64,000 nucleotides of DNA from Diplolepis rosae (GCA_030998225.1 JAPYXD010000522.1:7564001-7628000), one strand, 5' to 3'. Counted from the stretch's first letter, positions 12,420 to 24,180 are shown. The notes: generated by a model not told the origin, from the sequence alone. A program made the numbers and translations.

Positions 12420-12665
12420 TAATTTCTTAAAACAGTTGACTGGAGTTTTATTCCGTTACAGTTTCGTAAAATTAAGATAGAATTTGCGAAAGTTCAGTTA
12501 CTTTTTAGTAAATTTAAGAAACAATTTCTTAATTTTCAGTTACAAAGTGTTGAATATTCATAAAAATTTTATCAAATATATCTTAAAACTACCAAAGGAT
12601 AGAAGAATTTTTATGAAATTTATCAAATTTTCAAATTCAAATTAATAAAATTTTTATTTTCATAA
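12420..12665. repeat. rearranged copy of the 9985-10680 repeat
   Basis: 12420-12540 is the inverse of the ATAAAACTCCA...TTACTAAAAAATAACT part; 12575-12665 is a direct copy of ATCTTAAAACTACCAAA. Confidence 0.7.
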
Positions 12666-12711
12666 ATTTATATTTATTTTTTGAAGAAATTTTCTGTGAA
12701 AAAAGGAACGC

Positions 12712-12764
12712 TTCCACTCCGCTGAGTATCGAGCCCAAGTCCTTTCGATTGCCGGTCGAATTTT
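12712..12764 (-). repeat. possible tRNA-derived SINE remnant
   Basis: Minus strand reads GACCGGCAATCGAAAGGACTT followed by GGGCTCGATACTC, which resembles a T-arm/B-box (GGTTCGANNCC) with two changes, then a T-run. No acceptor stem or A box could be matched, so it is at best a relic. Confidence 0.25.
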
Positions 12765-12919
12765 TCGGGAATCGGATGTAAATGTTGAAATACTGGAAAA
12801 AATGGATTTAAAGTTGATTTGAAAAATAGAAGGATTGAAATTTCTACACGTGAATTATTTATACTTATTTTTAATTTAATTTATATTCTTTATAATTTAT
12901 AAATTTGAATTGAAAGAAA

Positions 12920-13520
12920 CTGTTTTCTGGGTGTATTCGAAAAGTTAAATCAAAGAAACTTTTCTTTGAGCATATAGCAATGCACAAATTTGTTTGATTC
13001 AAAGAAATTTTCTTTAAATCAAGGAAACTTTTTTCTGGGCGTAGACTCAGAAAAAGTTTTATTTAAATTTAAAAAATCCTTTTTTAGGTTCATTTCCTTA
13101 ATCCGAAGGAAAAACACCTTTAGAAAAAATATAAATTTATTTGATTTTAAGAAATCACTTTTTTTAGCTTTTTTTTTAAATCAAAGAAATCATTTTTTTA
13201 ACATTATTTGATTTAAATAAATATGTTTTTGATTCAAATACATTACTGGAAAAAACTTAAGAAACAATTTATTTTATTATCTTTGAACAAAGACAAATTT
13301 TTCTTGAAATTAAAGAAAATATTTCTGTGAGTCACATTACGTATGTACTATAGGACTGCGCAGACATTAATTTCTTTAATCCAAAGGAAAAAAAACAATA
13401 AAAAAATTTCTTTGAATCTAAGGAACTTTTCTTTGGTACTATAGCAATGCACAAATTTGTTTAATTCAAAGAAATTTTATTTTAAAGAAAATTTCTTCTA
13501 TGAGTGTAGATGATTTAGAC
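12920..13520. mobile_element. cluster of CACCCAGAAAA/AAGAAA-family MITE fragments
   Basis: Repeated TTTGATTCAAAGAAA, ATAGCAATGCACAAATTTG and TTTTCTGGGYGTA words. At least two overlapping copies (12920-13035, 13370-13510) and the ATAAATTTATTTGATTTTAAG segment shared with 14835-15066. Confidence 0.7.
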
Positions 13521-13585
13521 CATTTGTTAAATTTTGAAATAGATACCCTTGTCACTACGAACGCAAATTGATCTTAACGTCCAAA

Positions 13586-13943
13586 CAAAAGTATAATTCA
13601 AAATTTCAAGAATTTGAAACGGTTCGAATTTTCAAAATGCAAAAAACGACCAAATTTGGACCAAGAAAGTTTCCCAGGATTTACGATTATGAGAAACCAA
13701 CAAAAAAGGAGGAAAGAAAAAAGAAGAAGGCAACCTTCCAAAACCTCTTCCTTCTTTTTTTTTCTTTTGTCCTTTTTTGTGAGGTTGGTTTTGGAAGGTT
13801 GCCTTCTTTTTTCTTTCCTCCTTTTTTGTTGGTTTCTCATAATCGTAAATCCTGGGAAACTTTCTTGGTCCAAATTTGGTCGTTTTTTGCATTTTGAGAA
13901 TTTGAACGGTTTCAAATTCTTGAAATTTTGAATTATACTTTTG
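13586..13943. mobile_element. 358-bp near-perfect palindrome
   Basis: CAAAAGTATAATTCAAAATT at 13586 is inverted at 13943, and arms of about 165 bp match with few differences up to a CT/GA-rich centre (13730-13800). Four long frames on both strands come from this symmetry and encode mirror-related nonsense, not proteins. The central part recurs alone at 35915-36010. Confidence 0.9.
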
Positions 13944-14834
13944 AACCTGAAACACGTATTCATTATATAAGCAATATTTCATTTTATTTGTGAAATACTA
14001 TACCTAGGTGTGAAAATGTTTATTTAATAAACGAAGAAAGGAAATTGCAGAAGAAACAAGTATCTAATTATTTTTAGGAGATCAGAAGCTAAATCAAATT
14101 TTTATTTGAAGCAAAAAAGGTGTTCGTTTGTTGAGCAAAAATAGGTGCTAAAAGAGAAAGTAACACAACAACCTTATTAAAAATATGAGTGAAACGAACA
14201 TGGAATTCATAGACCGGATGTTCAATAATCAGATCGATTTATCATCGGTAATTCATATTTTTTTTCATTAAGTGCAAAATTTATAAAAATAAAGAATAAA
14301 AAAAAACATTATAATTTAGTCCATAAAATAAATTGCTATTTCATTAAAACATAATATTTATCTTTATAAGGTAGGAACGTATATCCAAGAGATCATTGAC
14401 TCGTTTACTGAATATAAAAATAAAATAATGTTAGCTAATAATCCTTTTCACATCAATTCAGAAACCTGGATTATATATCCTGTCAAAATAACTGCTAGTG
14501 TGCTTCTTTTACTACGAATTAATGATTATTCACCAATTCGCAGTGAGTTTCGCCGATTCAGAATTAAAGAATTTTCTCACGGATAAATATTACAGTAGAA
14601 TTATAAACCCATAATAATTACACGAGGAAAACAATAGAAACGATTATTAATAAAATATATAATAGTTCTTTAATTTTTGCAATAATTCTTTAAATATTTT
14701 ACTCTCAATAATTTTTACGAGCTTTCTTTACAACTTTGTTCTTATAATTACTTTCTAAAAAGTCTTAAACTTAATCAAAACTTCAATTCTTATTCGCTCA
14801 AGCGCAAAATCAATAATTGAAGCAAAAAAGCCTA
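13944..14834. other. AT-rich, nothing recognised
   Basis: No repeat family, coding motif or RNA signature seen. Confidence 0.45.
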
Positions 14835-15066
14835 CATCCAGAAAAAAGTTTTATTTAAATTTAAGAACTCGTTTTTTTTAACTTCATTTATTAAATTTGA
14901 GGTAGAAACACCTTTAGAACAAATATAAATTTATTTGATTTTAAGAAATCACGTTTTTAGCCTTTTTTTAAACGATAGAAATTATTTTTTCAATTTGTTT
15001 GATTCAAAGAAATTTTCTGTGAGTCAAAGAAATTTTGTTTGAATCAAAGAAACTCTTTTCTGGGTG
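14835..15066. mobile_element. 232-bp MITE, CATCCAGAAAAAAG / CTTTTCTGGGTG ends
   Basis: TA on both sides (14833-14834, 15067-15068). Interior of TTTGATTCAAAGAAA words. Confidence 0.85.
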
Positions 15067-15267
15067 TATAACAGCAGTAATAAAGTGTCATTACTAAATA
15101 AAATTAATATGCATACCTAGCTTTCTTTACAATCGGAATGTGTCAACGACAGCTTGATAGTTTCAAAAACAAAATGAGAAGATAAGTCATCGAAGAACTC
15201 ATAAAGCTTACCTGCAAACAAAAAGAAACATTTTATTAGTATTAAGTACAAAAAAATATATTTTTCA

Positions 15268-15416
15268 ATACCGGATTGAATCGGATTGATTTCAAACTGA
15301 TTTACTTTAAACAATATTAAAAATGTTTTTCTGTTTTGTTTGGAATTATTCGAGATGTCTCGGAATAACCCTGATTCGCTCGGATTAAATTCAAATCCAA
15401 TACCTTTACCAGTGAC
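15268..15416. mobile_element. fragment of TCGGATTG foldback family
   Basis: CCGGATTGAATCGGATTGAT, GATGTCTCGGAATAA and CAATACCTTTACCAGTG match the family's right half; the left half is missing or diverged. Confidence 0.65.
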
Positions 15417-15939
15417 AATTTTAAAAAACCGAATGCACTGAAAAAACCTCTATAGTTGTGACAACCATATAAATGACCTAAAACACATACGGCCGAAAAA
15501 AAACAAAGCGAAATTAAACTGCAGCCAATCGAAATTTTTGATTTAAATTATTGTAAATTCTGATTAGCTGCATTTGAATTTGCCGCCATTATTTTTCGAT
15601 TTGATGTATTTCAAGTCAAATGCTTTTTCTGTAACATGACAATTCGATGAAGTGGAAATCAAAAGAAATAGTAATTCAGAAATATGAAAATTTCAACAAA
15701 TGATAATTAGGATAAATAAAAATTAGGTTAAATGATGTTCTGGTAATATGAACATCATGTCAAATAATGATTCGGAGTAATACAAATTCGGATAGACAGT
15801 CATTTGGAAATATAAACATTAGGTTATGTGATGAATCGGGAATATAAAAATAAGAACAATTGATAATTTGGTTATATGAATTTCCTCAAAATAAATTTTA
15901 GGAAATATAGAAATTGGGGAATTTTCATGGGCCCCATAT

Positions 15940-16250
15940 TTCTGCATTGCTATACGGTCAATGAAAAATTTCTTTAATTCAAAGAAAAAAAAAAATATTT
16001 GCATTGCTATATGGTCAAAGAAAATTTTCTTTGATTTAAAAAAAATTCTTTGAATCAAACAAATTTTTGCATTGCTATAAGGTCAAAGAAAAATTTCTTT
16101 GATTAAAAAAAAAAAAAATGTTTGCATTGCCATATGGTCAAAGAAAATTTTCTTTGATTAAAAACAATATTCTTTGAATCAAACAAATTTCTGCATTGCT
16201 ATAAGGTCAAAGAAAAGTTTCTTTGACTTAAAGAAATTTCTAGATTGTTT
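15940..16250. repeat. tandem array inside an AAGAAA MITE, five units
   Basis: GCATTGCYATANGGTCAA starts at 15944, 16001, 16069, 16124 and 16193, giving alternating spacings of about 56 and 69 bp (superunit about 124 bp). Units carry TTTCTTTGATT words. The interior of the MITE expanded in tandem. Confidence 0.85.
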
Positions 16251-16641
16251 TTTTTCTTTGAATTTAAGAAATTAAATTTAAATTTATTTATATTTATTTA
16301 TTTATCCCAATTAAAACAGGCTAAAAACGTAATTTCTTAAAATCAAATAAATTTATTTTACTCCTGAAGGTGTTTTCACTTCAAATTAAAGAAATTAAGT
16401 TAAAGAAACGATTTTTTAAATTAAAATCAAACTTTTTTCTGGGTTTACTAAAAAATCATGTTGTTAAAATAAGTAGAAAACTTTCTGTAAATTTAAGATT
16501 GAAAAAAGGATATTATTATATCAAGAATATCTCCCTTAAATATAGGCGTCAAGAATAAATATTTTTATTCTAAGTCAAGAATATATTCTTATTTCAAGAT
16601 GCATCCTCACTTACCCTAAGAATAAATATACTCCGCGCCTA

Positions 16642-17004
16642 TTTAAGGCTATGGATCAACCAGTACAGCTGAGTAAATCAATTAAATCAATTAAATCAGT
16701 TTCCCCCAAGATTTTTCCACAATAATGTATTTTATTAGCTAAAGCTTCAGGACATAATAAATGACATATTAGCAGATGGTTGCAGACTTTAATTACTTCT
16801 AAACAATAAAAAATAATCATTTCTGTTTTACCGACACATTTTTTTTAATTGTTAAAAATTAATTAAAGTCTAGAGCCATCCGCTAATATGTTCTTTATTA
16901 TGTTCTAAATTTTCAGCTAAAACAATGCATTATAGTGGCAAAATCTTTGGGGAAACTGATTTTATTGATTTAGTCAGCTGTACTGATTGATCCATAGCCT
17001 TAAA
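16642..17004. mobile_element. 363-bp palindromic element, TTTAAGGCTATGGATCAACC ends
   Basis: 31-bp inverted ends with one mismatch; arms continue at lower identity for about 160 bp, sharing GACATAATAAATGACATATTAGC-like sequence. It sits in a CAAGAATA/TATTCTTG-bearing repeat. Related by its ends to 850-1802, 36062 and 41290-42160. Confidence 0.9.
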
Positions 17005-17805
17005 TATTCTTGAAATAAGAATATCTTATTTTCAGTGAACCAATCTTTTTTCTAAATCTGACATTTCCCTGACTTTTTTCAATTTTTGGGAAAAAGTTTA
17101 AATCCTGAGTTTTGTAAAATGTAAAATTGCAATTGTTCATCTAGGATAAAAGTTCAATTTGACTTGAGTAATAGAAAATTAAGACAGTATTTTAAGAGGC
17201 GTAGTCATAATTGTCATGGGGTTCAATTCTCCACATTTTTTTCATTCTATTAATTTTGTAAGAGATGAGGGAGCTCAATATCATGTGGGTGGAGCAATGA
17301 ACATATCAGTCATTTAATTGTAAAATGTGCGCGCGGCGATGAGTCTCGATTCGCTCGATGAACTTTGCTCCGAAGGCTGGGACGGAAAAGTCGCCAATAT
17401 AATATCTTCTCACTAATCTCTATGACGATGGACTTCTGGAATTGTTCGGACTCTTCGCGGTTCTCGCGACTTTGCATATTAATAAATTTAGTATAACAAT
17501 GTAATAATACATATATGTATATTTACATTAGGGTATAAATTTTTATTTGCTACATACCCATTGTAGAATAAATTTTTTTTGAACACATACATTAAATGCC
17601 TATACTGTACACACATGTATATGGATGTAGGTAAAATAGATAAAGGCGAACGGGTGTCGCTCGTACCAGCATTTTGCTATCATGTGTGGGTGCATATGCG
17701 TGATAATGCGCAGTAGCGCCGATGCTGTTGACCTTGCGTTAAAAGCGCCGTTGAATCCGAACGTACGTTAACTCCAGACAGCTCTACCTACTATATATCA
17801 CACTC
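17005..17805. other. no gene; two GC-richer patches
   Basis: 17325-17480 (GTGCGCGCGGCGATGAG) and 17640-17800 (AATGCGCAGTAGCGCCGATG) are CpG-bearing islands in AT-rich DNA with no frame of interest; possible regulatory sequence. Confidence 0.35.
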
Positions 17806-18812
17806 TTAGACAAATCTCCATGAATTAACATTTAATTGTTAAGTTAAGTAAGATTACTTCAGTCTCCATTTCGTTTTCAATTTTATTCCAACAATTTCAA
17901 TAGTGAGGTAAAAGTAAAAAAATCAAATGCAAAATTTACTTGTCCAAAACTAGTTAAGTGTTTTAAGGCAATTGGACAAGCATGTCACGTGACAAAAATT
18001 ATATATTAATTCAACCATGTAAGATAACTCTTCTTATTTATAAAATATCTTGCTCAAAATTTGGTAAATGTATCAGATAATAATAACACCCAGAAAAAGT
18101 TTCTTTGATTCGAAAAAAATTTCTTTGAAACAAATAAATTTGTGCATTGCTATACGGTCAAAGAAAAGTTTCTCTGATTCAAAAAAATGTCTCCATTGTT
18201 TTTTTTCTTTGAATTAAAGAAATAAATGTCTGCGCAGTTACATAGTACATGCGCAATGTAATCTACAGAATTATATATTAATTCAACCATGTAAGATAAC
18301 TCTTTTCATTTATAAAATATCTTGCTCAAAATTTGGTAAATCTATTAGAAAATAAAACCAACAAAAAAAATTCTTTAATTAAAAAAAAAAATTTCCTTGA
18401 AACAAATAAATTTGTGCATTGCTATACGGTCAAAGAAAAGTTTCTCTGATTCAAAAAAATGTCTCGATTGTTTTTTTTCTTTGAATTAAAGAAATAAATG
18501 TCTGCGCAGTTGCATAGTACATGCGCAATGTAATCTACAGAATTATATATTAATCCAACCATGTAAGATAACTCTTTTCATTTATAAAATATCTTGCTCA
18601 AAATTTGGTAAATCTATTAGAAAATAAAACCAACAAAAAAAATTCTTTAATTAAAAAAAAAAATTTCCTTGAAACAAATAAATTTGTGCATTGCTATACG
18701 GTCAAAGAAAAGTTTCTCTGATTCAAAAAAATGTCTCGATTGTTTTTTTTCTTTGAATTAAAGAAATAAATGTCTGCGCAGTTGCATAGTACATGCGCAA
18801 TGTAATCTAAGG
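17806..18812. repeat. 195-bp leader plus three 271-bp tandem units
   Basis: Units begin TTATATATTAATYCAACCATG near 18000, 18271 and 18542 and end GCGCAATGTAATCTAC. Units two and three are almost identical. Each contains an AAGAAA MITE piece. The leader (17806-18000) includes GTCACGTGAC. Confidence 0.9.
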
Positions 18813-18876
18813 AAATACTTTCTTTAATTTAAAGAAAAAAGTTTGTTCAAGCTAAGAAAATTGAATAAATTATTTC

Positions 18877-19558
18877 TTAAGTCGTCTACCCACATTAGAC
18901 GCTGAAAAAAAAGCTATTTTCATGATTTTTTTTTGTTGAGAGTTTTATATTATAGATATTATAATTTTTTTTAAATTTATTTTAGACACTTTTTATAGAT
19001 GAAAATGGTGGTGAATCATGGGTCCTCAAAAAGTAGATAGGCGTGCGTTGTTGATGAAATCTCAGAGTTGAATTGTCTGGAAGAAAAAATCAAACGGTTT
19101 TAGATTCAGTATCTTAATGGTTATAGCGCATGTCATATGATTTTTTATTTTTGCAAAAATAACAAAATGGCGGACATTTTCAAAAAGAGAAAAAAACGTG
19201 TTTTTTTTTTCACCGTTTTTTTGCACAAAAAAACAGTTATAATCAAAATTTTAAAAAGTCATTGACATGCGCCATAGCTATAATTATAAAGAATATGTGG
19301 TAAAAATTTCATAAGGATCGGTTCATTGGTTACGGAGATTTTATCAACAAGGCGTTGAAAAACGTTGTTTTGAGAAAAACTCACATAAACTTTTTTATAA
19401 TGAAAAATCGTGAAAAAAACTTACCTGCGCTTAATTAGCAATGCCGGCACCATACAGTATGCCTTCTGTTGCTTCATAATACTCATTTTCATCCAAAATA
19501 GCTTATCTCCGTTGAGTTCTGGCCTCTTTGAAATTGGTAATGTGGGTAGACCCCTTAA
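18877..19558. mobile_element. TTAA-flanked piggyBac-like short element, GTCTACCCACATTA ends
   Basis: TTAA at 18877-18880 and 19555-19558; inverted ends share GTCTACCCACATTA. About 674 bp between the TTAAs. No intact transposase; the frame at 19410-19610 crosses the end and is chance. Confidence 0.85.
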
Positions 19559-19606
19559 GTTTTTGTTAGTACTGTATTTAAATAAATTTACTAGAATTCC
19601 GCTAGA

Positions 19607-20071
19607 TTAGATTCGATTCTCCATGAATTGGCATTTAATTGTTAAATTAAGTAAGATTACTTCAGTCTTCATTTCGTTCTCATTTTTATTCTAACAATTT
19701 CAATAGTGAGGTAAAAGCAAAAAAAAATCGAATGCAAAATTTACTTGTCCAAAACTAGTTGTGTTTTAAGGTCATGGGCCAAGCAGGTCACGTGACAAAA
19801 ATTATATATTAATCCAACCATGTAAGATAACTCTTTTCATTTATAAAATATCTTGCTCAAAATTTGGTAAATGTATCAGATAATAACACCCAGAAAAAGT
19901 TTCTTTGATACGAAAAAAATTTCTTTGAATCAAACAAATTTGTGAATTGCTATACGGTCAAAGAAAAGTTTCTTTGATTTGAAGAACTTTCTTGATTGTC
20001 TTTTTTTTCCTTGAATTGAAGAAATAAATGTTTGCGCAGTTGCATAGTACATGCGCAATGTAATCTACAGA
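19607..20071. repeat. second copy of leader plus one 271-bp unit
   Basis: Aligns with 17806-18270 throughout (CCATGAATTRRCATTTAATTG, CAATTTCAATAGTGAGGTAA, GTCACGTGAC), about 1.8 kb downstream. Confidence 0.9.
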
Positions 20072-21699
20072 AATATTTTCTTTGATTTAAAGAAAAAATT
20101 GTCTTCATTCAAGCAAAGAAAATTGAATGATGCCAAATAAAGACACCAATAGAAAGGAATGGCCGTTACAACCATATTTATTGGTTGCTATAGCAATATT
20201 TATCGTTTGCCTTCCCAAATTATATTTTCGATTCGACTAGTTTCACTTACAATATTTCGATTACTGTCTTCAACATGCTGCATTATTCAGAGAGACATAT
20301 TATATTATAAATACAATTATAAATTCCCAACCTACAACCCAATGGCTAAAACTCCCGAGCCATTTCTATCAGTGTAAAAGACACACACAAACACACGTGC
20401 TGACACATGATAACCTCGAATAATAGACTTATTGTATCAATAGGAAACGCTAGTTACGCTATGTCAGATACTCAGCAACGAACAAAAATCTACCCTGATC
20501 AACGAATCGTTTACAATAGAATGAAAGGAGTCACACCATGGTGGACAATGTTATTGTTAAGAGGGTACATAGAGTAAAAAAGTGTACAATCAGCATTTTC
20601 AGTTGTTCTAGTCTCAAAGCTGCCCAATGGAGAATCTAAAGGTCTCAATTTTTCTCCATTTTAAGTTCGCTCTAAACATTCATTGTGTAACCTTTGTAAC
20701 ATACAGTTTTCTCAGTGAGGGTCAAATGGTCAGGACCTTCGCCACTGCAGACATTTGCAAATCTATCTTGAACGTTATTTTTCAGCTAAGGATAGATAGC
20801 AAAAGTGTCAGGTGATAATCATCTAAAAAGAGTTTAGCGACCGCTTTGAAGCAACAAGTCTGATTATAATTCTGAGTATACTTATTCCAATTACGTCAGT
20901 GGCATTTATCACATAACAGTGTTAAATAATATTTAAGAATGGTTCTGAAGACTACTTTAAATTAAAAATAAGTAAGAAGAAATAATGTAGTCCCTTGATA
21001 TTAATTTGAAATGTACCACTGATGAAAATGTTACTAGCTTTAATCCACTTTCAAAAAACAAGTATTCTAATTTTTGGCATATCATAATTAAAATAAAAAA
21101 TAATGTATCTTAGGTATTCTGAACATCATTGTTTGCAAATTCACAAAATGGGAACAGGTCATTATCTTGTCAAGTATTGTACATAACCTATAAGTGATGT
21201 ATGCATTTAGATTATATACCGTACATGGTTTGAAATCATAACAATTTATGTATGTTCACCATCGTTTCTTCAGTACAAAATTATTATTCATTACACCTAC
21301 AACTCAACCTAAAAGGTATGATTGTATGCTTATAAAATTTTCAAGTACAATGTCTAAAGTAGGATCCTTTGGAGCGAAATAGAACGAAAACAAGTTCATC
21401 TATTCAAACAAAAATTATTTCCTTCAATTTCAATACTTAAGTTCTTTTTATGCAATTTTCATTTTATTCTGTAATCAAATTTATGTTTGTATTTAAAATC
21501 TGATTTAGACTCGCAAATATTTTATTCTACCGAAGAAATATTACCAAGGGAAATTTTATTTTCAACAAACCAAGTTAGTTTCATTTGGACACCAAATTTC
21601 TTCTACAAAGTCTTTTTTTTACAGAAAACATAAAGAAAGTTAATCAGAAACCAAAATCAAAATAGTATATTACGACCACTAGGCCAGAAAGTGTTATTT
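20072..21699. other. repeat-poor, no gene recognised
   Basis: Short plus frames (20159-20377, 20627-20815) carry no motif. Possibly conserved noncoding intron sequence. Confidence 0.4.
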
Positions 21700-21760
21700 C
21701 CTGGCGTATGTGATATCAATGCCGAGGCGAAGCCGAGGAATTTACATCACATACGCCAGG
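21700..21760. other. GC-rich hairpin, 15-bp perfect stem
   Basis: CCTGGCGTATGTGAT at 21700-21714 pairs with ATCACATACGCCAGG at 21746-21760. The loop holds GCCGAGG twice, separated by CGAA (21721-21738). Confidence 0.85.
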
Positions 21761-21800
21761 GCATCAAACATTGGGTTGTATATGTGGGTTGTATACTATT

Positions 21801-22004
21801 TTTCTTGATCTCCAGCCGAAAGTACGCCCAAAACCGAAATAATATTAATATTGATTTTTCGTGCAATTGCATGAAGTCACATTAAATTAAATTAAACAAA
21901 CGAATTATACGATGAATTTAGCGGCACTACTGAGCCACAAAAGTCCTTGTTTCTGGAGTGAAATGCGGCCGGGAGGACCGTACTTTCGGCTGGAGATGAA
22001 GAAA
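21801..22004. mobile_element. about 204-bp element with CTCCAGCCGAAAGTAC ends
   Basis: 25-bp inverted ends (21801-21825 and 21980-22004) with one mismatch. It immediately follows the 21700 hairpin and may be part of the same element. Interior noncoding, GC-rich on its right side. Confidence 0.7.
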
Positions 22005-22820
22005 AATGTATTCCGGATTCTGATTTCTCATTGAAACAAATCATTGTATTTTCCGTAAAAAACACTTTCTATACAAAAAATATTGTGTCTAAATGAAACC
22101 AATTCAACAAACATTAATAATTTATGCTTAAATTAATTTCAAGTTAACTTGAATAAAACAGCCCTTGCTACAAAGAAATTGAATCAAAAATACGTATTCC
22201 TTTGAATGAAAAGTTTTCTCTTAGTGTTAACTTAAACTTGTGTTAAGTATCCGAAGGATATCACAAGCAAATGTCTGCTCTTTTGATACATTGTTAAATA
22301 TTTAAATTAATGTTTTAGCGATGTAGACTTTGTGCTCTTTACATACGTAAGTATATGCTTTTCTAACGCCTCCATTTAGGGAAAACAATGTTCTAGAGGA
22401 AATGATATTAATAATGCAGAATTAAGTTCACGGTTTCAATGATATTATTGAAACCCACAATAGAAGCTAAACAATATCTGTTTTAATTACATCAAGAATG
22501 ATACGTATTTACAATAAATCTTATACATAATCATACCTCTTATTATCATTTGCATAATAAATGTACCACTACATTAGTTTCATTTACCATTTTATTTTCA
22601 AGTTTTTATCAGTTATAAAATCCATTCTTTCAACATTCTATTTTTGACACGTCAAATTCTCAAGATGAACATCTATTGGTGCCTACCATCAAAGATGACT
22701 CACTATTATCTATGTAAAAAGGCCTCTAACAATCTAAACAATAGCTGACATCCTTTTCCTCTAGCAACACGTATTATTCATTAACCTACTGCATCATCTT
22801 CGAGACCTCAAACATTAGAG

Positions 22821-22949
22821 ATGGCTTTTCAAATCATCAGGCTCGCACAAGAACTCGTCGATGCAAAAATGTACGTGATGATTGAAAAGCGCGAAAGGAT
22901 CTTTGCCCTAAGTCAAAATTATGGTCAACGATTGATATTTGCTATCTAA
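22821..22949 (+). CDS. possible small ORF, 42 codons
   Basis: ATG at 22821 to TAA at 22947-22949 encodes a basic, helix-prone peptide beginning MAFQIIRLAQELVDAKMYV. It lies in low-repeat sequence. The frame overlaps a stem-loop (22824-22890), and either may be the reason for its protein-like look. No family recognised; treat as weak. Confidence 0.15.
   Translation: MAFQIIRLAQELVDAKMYVMIEKRERIFALSQNYGQRLIFAI
22824..22890 (+). other. candidate stem-loop
   Basis: GCTTTTCAAATCATCA at 22824-22839 pairs with TGATGATTGAAAAGC at 22876-22890, leaving one bulged base and a loop of about 36 nt. The size and near-perfect 15-bp stem resemble a small pre-miRNA or structured RNA. I did not recognise a known miRNA seed, and the stem is short for a pre-miRNA. 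Confidence 0.3.
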
Positions 22950-24180
22950 TTCTTAGAGAAGATCCTGCCTCTCTTTTCTCGGAGGAAGTATGTATGTCAC
23001 GGCCAGCCGGTAGTGGGAACAACTCGCGTTTAGTAGAGTCAGGAAAGCTGCCATCTGAAAGGCGGTGCTCGTTGTACATATATATTTATATATGTATGCA
23101 TTTGTGTTTAAATGTGCAAAGCACAATCAGTGATATAGAGTGCGATGCAGGTGCAGCGGAGGAGGTTATTAGGAGTCTGTCTTTCTCGCAACTGCAAGTT
23201 CTCTCTCATCCTGCCAACCACGTTTAACCTTTGCGTTTTCCTCAAGTAGAAAAGAGACTAAGAATGGAAAAGGAAAGAAAAGAGAGCAAAAAGAAGGAAA
23301 TATATAGTTGATTATACAGAGAGCTGTAAGCCCCAGAGGAGCGCACTGACGCAAAGAGTCAAAAAGAACTAATATTCCAGCAACAGAAGTAATAAGGGAT
23401 TGGGAGTGACGCCTTAAGGAGGAGAAACATGCACGAATGGAAAAGGATGTGGAAAAAAAGATAAAAAATGGAAGAGAAGGAAAATAAAAGAGTAGGATCA
23501 AAATAAAAAAAGTCAAGTAGAAATGGAAGGAATCAGAAATATGCAAGACATCGACGATCGGAGGAGAAAAAAGGGTACATGTTATTTTTCCATCAAAAGA
23601 TTCAAAGAAAACATTCTCAAAAGGAGTGGTAACTTAAATAGAAATAGTATCTGAATTTATCTTATCTAAACTCCAGAGAAAGTGAGGCGTGATTGATTGA
23701 AGAAAAACACACAAGCCTAGGAATTAAAACATTGTTAACAGTTGACAAGAATATTGTGCAACAAAAAAAAAACTATCCACCGTGCAACGATTGGATAAAA
23801 TACACATATTAAATCGTTTTCTTTTATCTAAATTATTATTATATAATGTTTCTGTCAAACAGTATATTGAAAGAACACTATTTTCTGGTAATTTATGATA
23901 AAACAATATAAAACTCAACATGCTGCTAGAACACCTTAACAAACGAGTCGAGAGACAGCATAATCTAGATCAAGCATTAAAATAATGAGCCTATGGTTGC
24001 AGAATAGGTTGTTATGATCTTAAGCTTGTATTATAAAACGACCTTACGCTATTCCATCATTATAATTAAACAGAACTCTATCTATTCATTACTGACTTAA
24101 TAACATCTGATGAATTCTAACCATCTATTCTTAAACGATAAGTATCTTATGAAAGAATCTCAATCCAAGGAATATAAAAT

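Larger units (their letters stand above)
22005..24180. other. repeat-poor; hairpin and weak frames only
   Basis: Apart from the 22821-22949 items, frames at 22994-23227 (plus) and 23169-23546 (minus) cover a purine-rich tract (23240-23520) and have no motif. Confidence 0.4.

Noticed and set aside
12712..12764. Functional tRNA gene on the minus strand
   Set aside because: Only a B-box-like stretch is present; acceptor stem, A box and a complete cloverleaf are missing.
13568..13982. Four overlapping 105-121-codon frames on both strands
   Set aside because: They are mirror translations of a 358-bp palindrome with lysine/phenylalanine-rich nonsense and no domain.
15940..18812. Regularly spaced repeats suggestive of a CRISPR array
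   Set aside because: The spacers are themselves repeated and related, units are MITE pieces, and the genome is eukaryotic.
22824..22890. bantam or another known insect miRNA
   Set aside because: The arms do not contain a known seed that I can recall and the stem is short; kept only as an unnamed hairpin.
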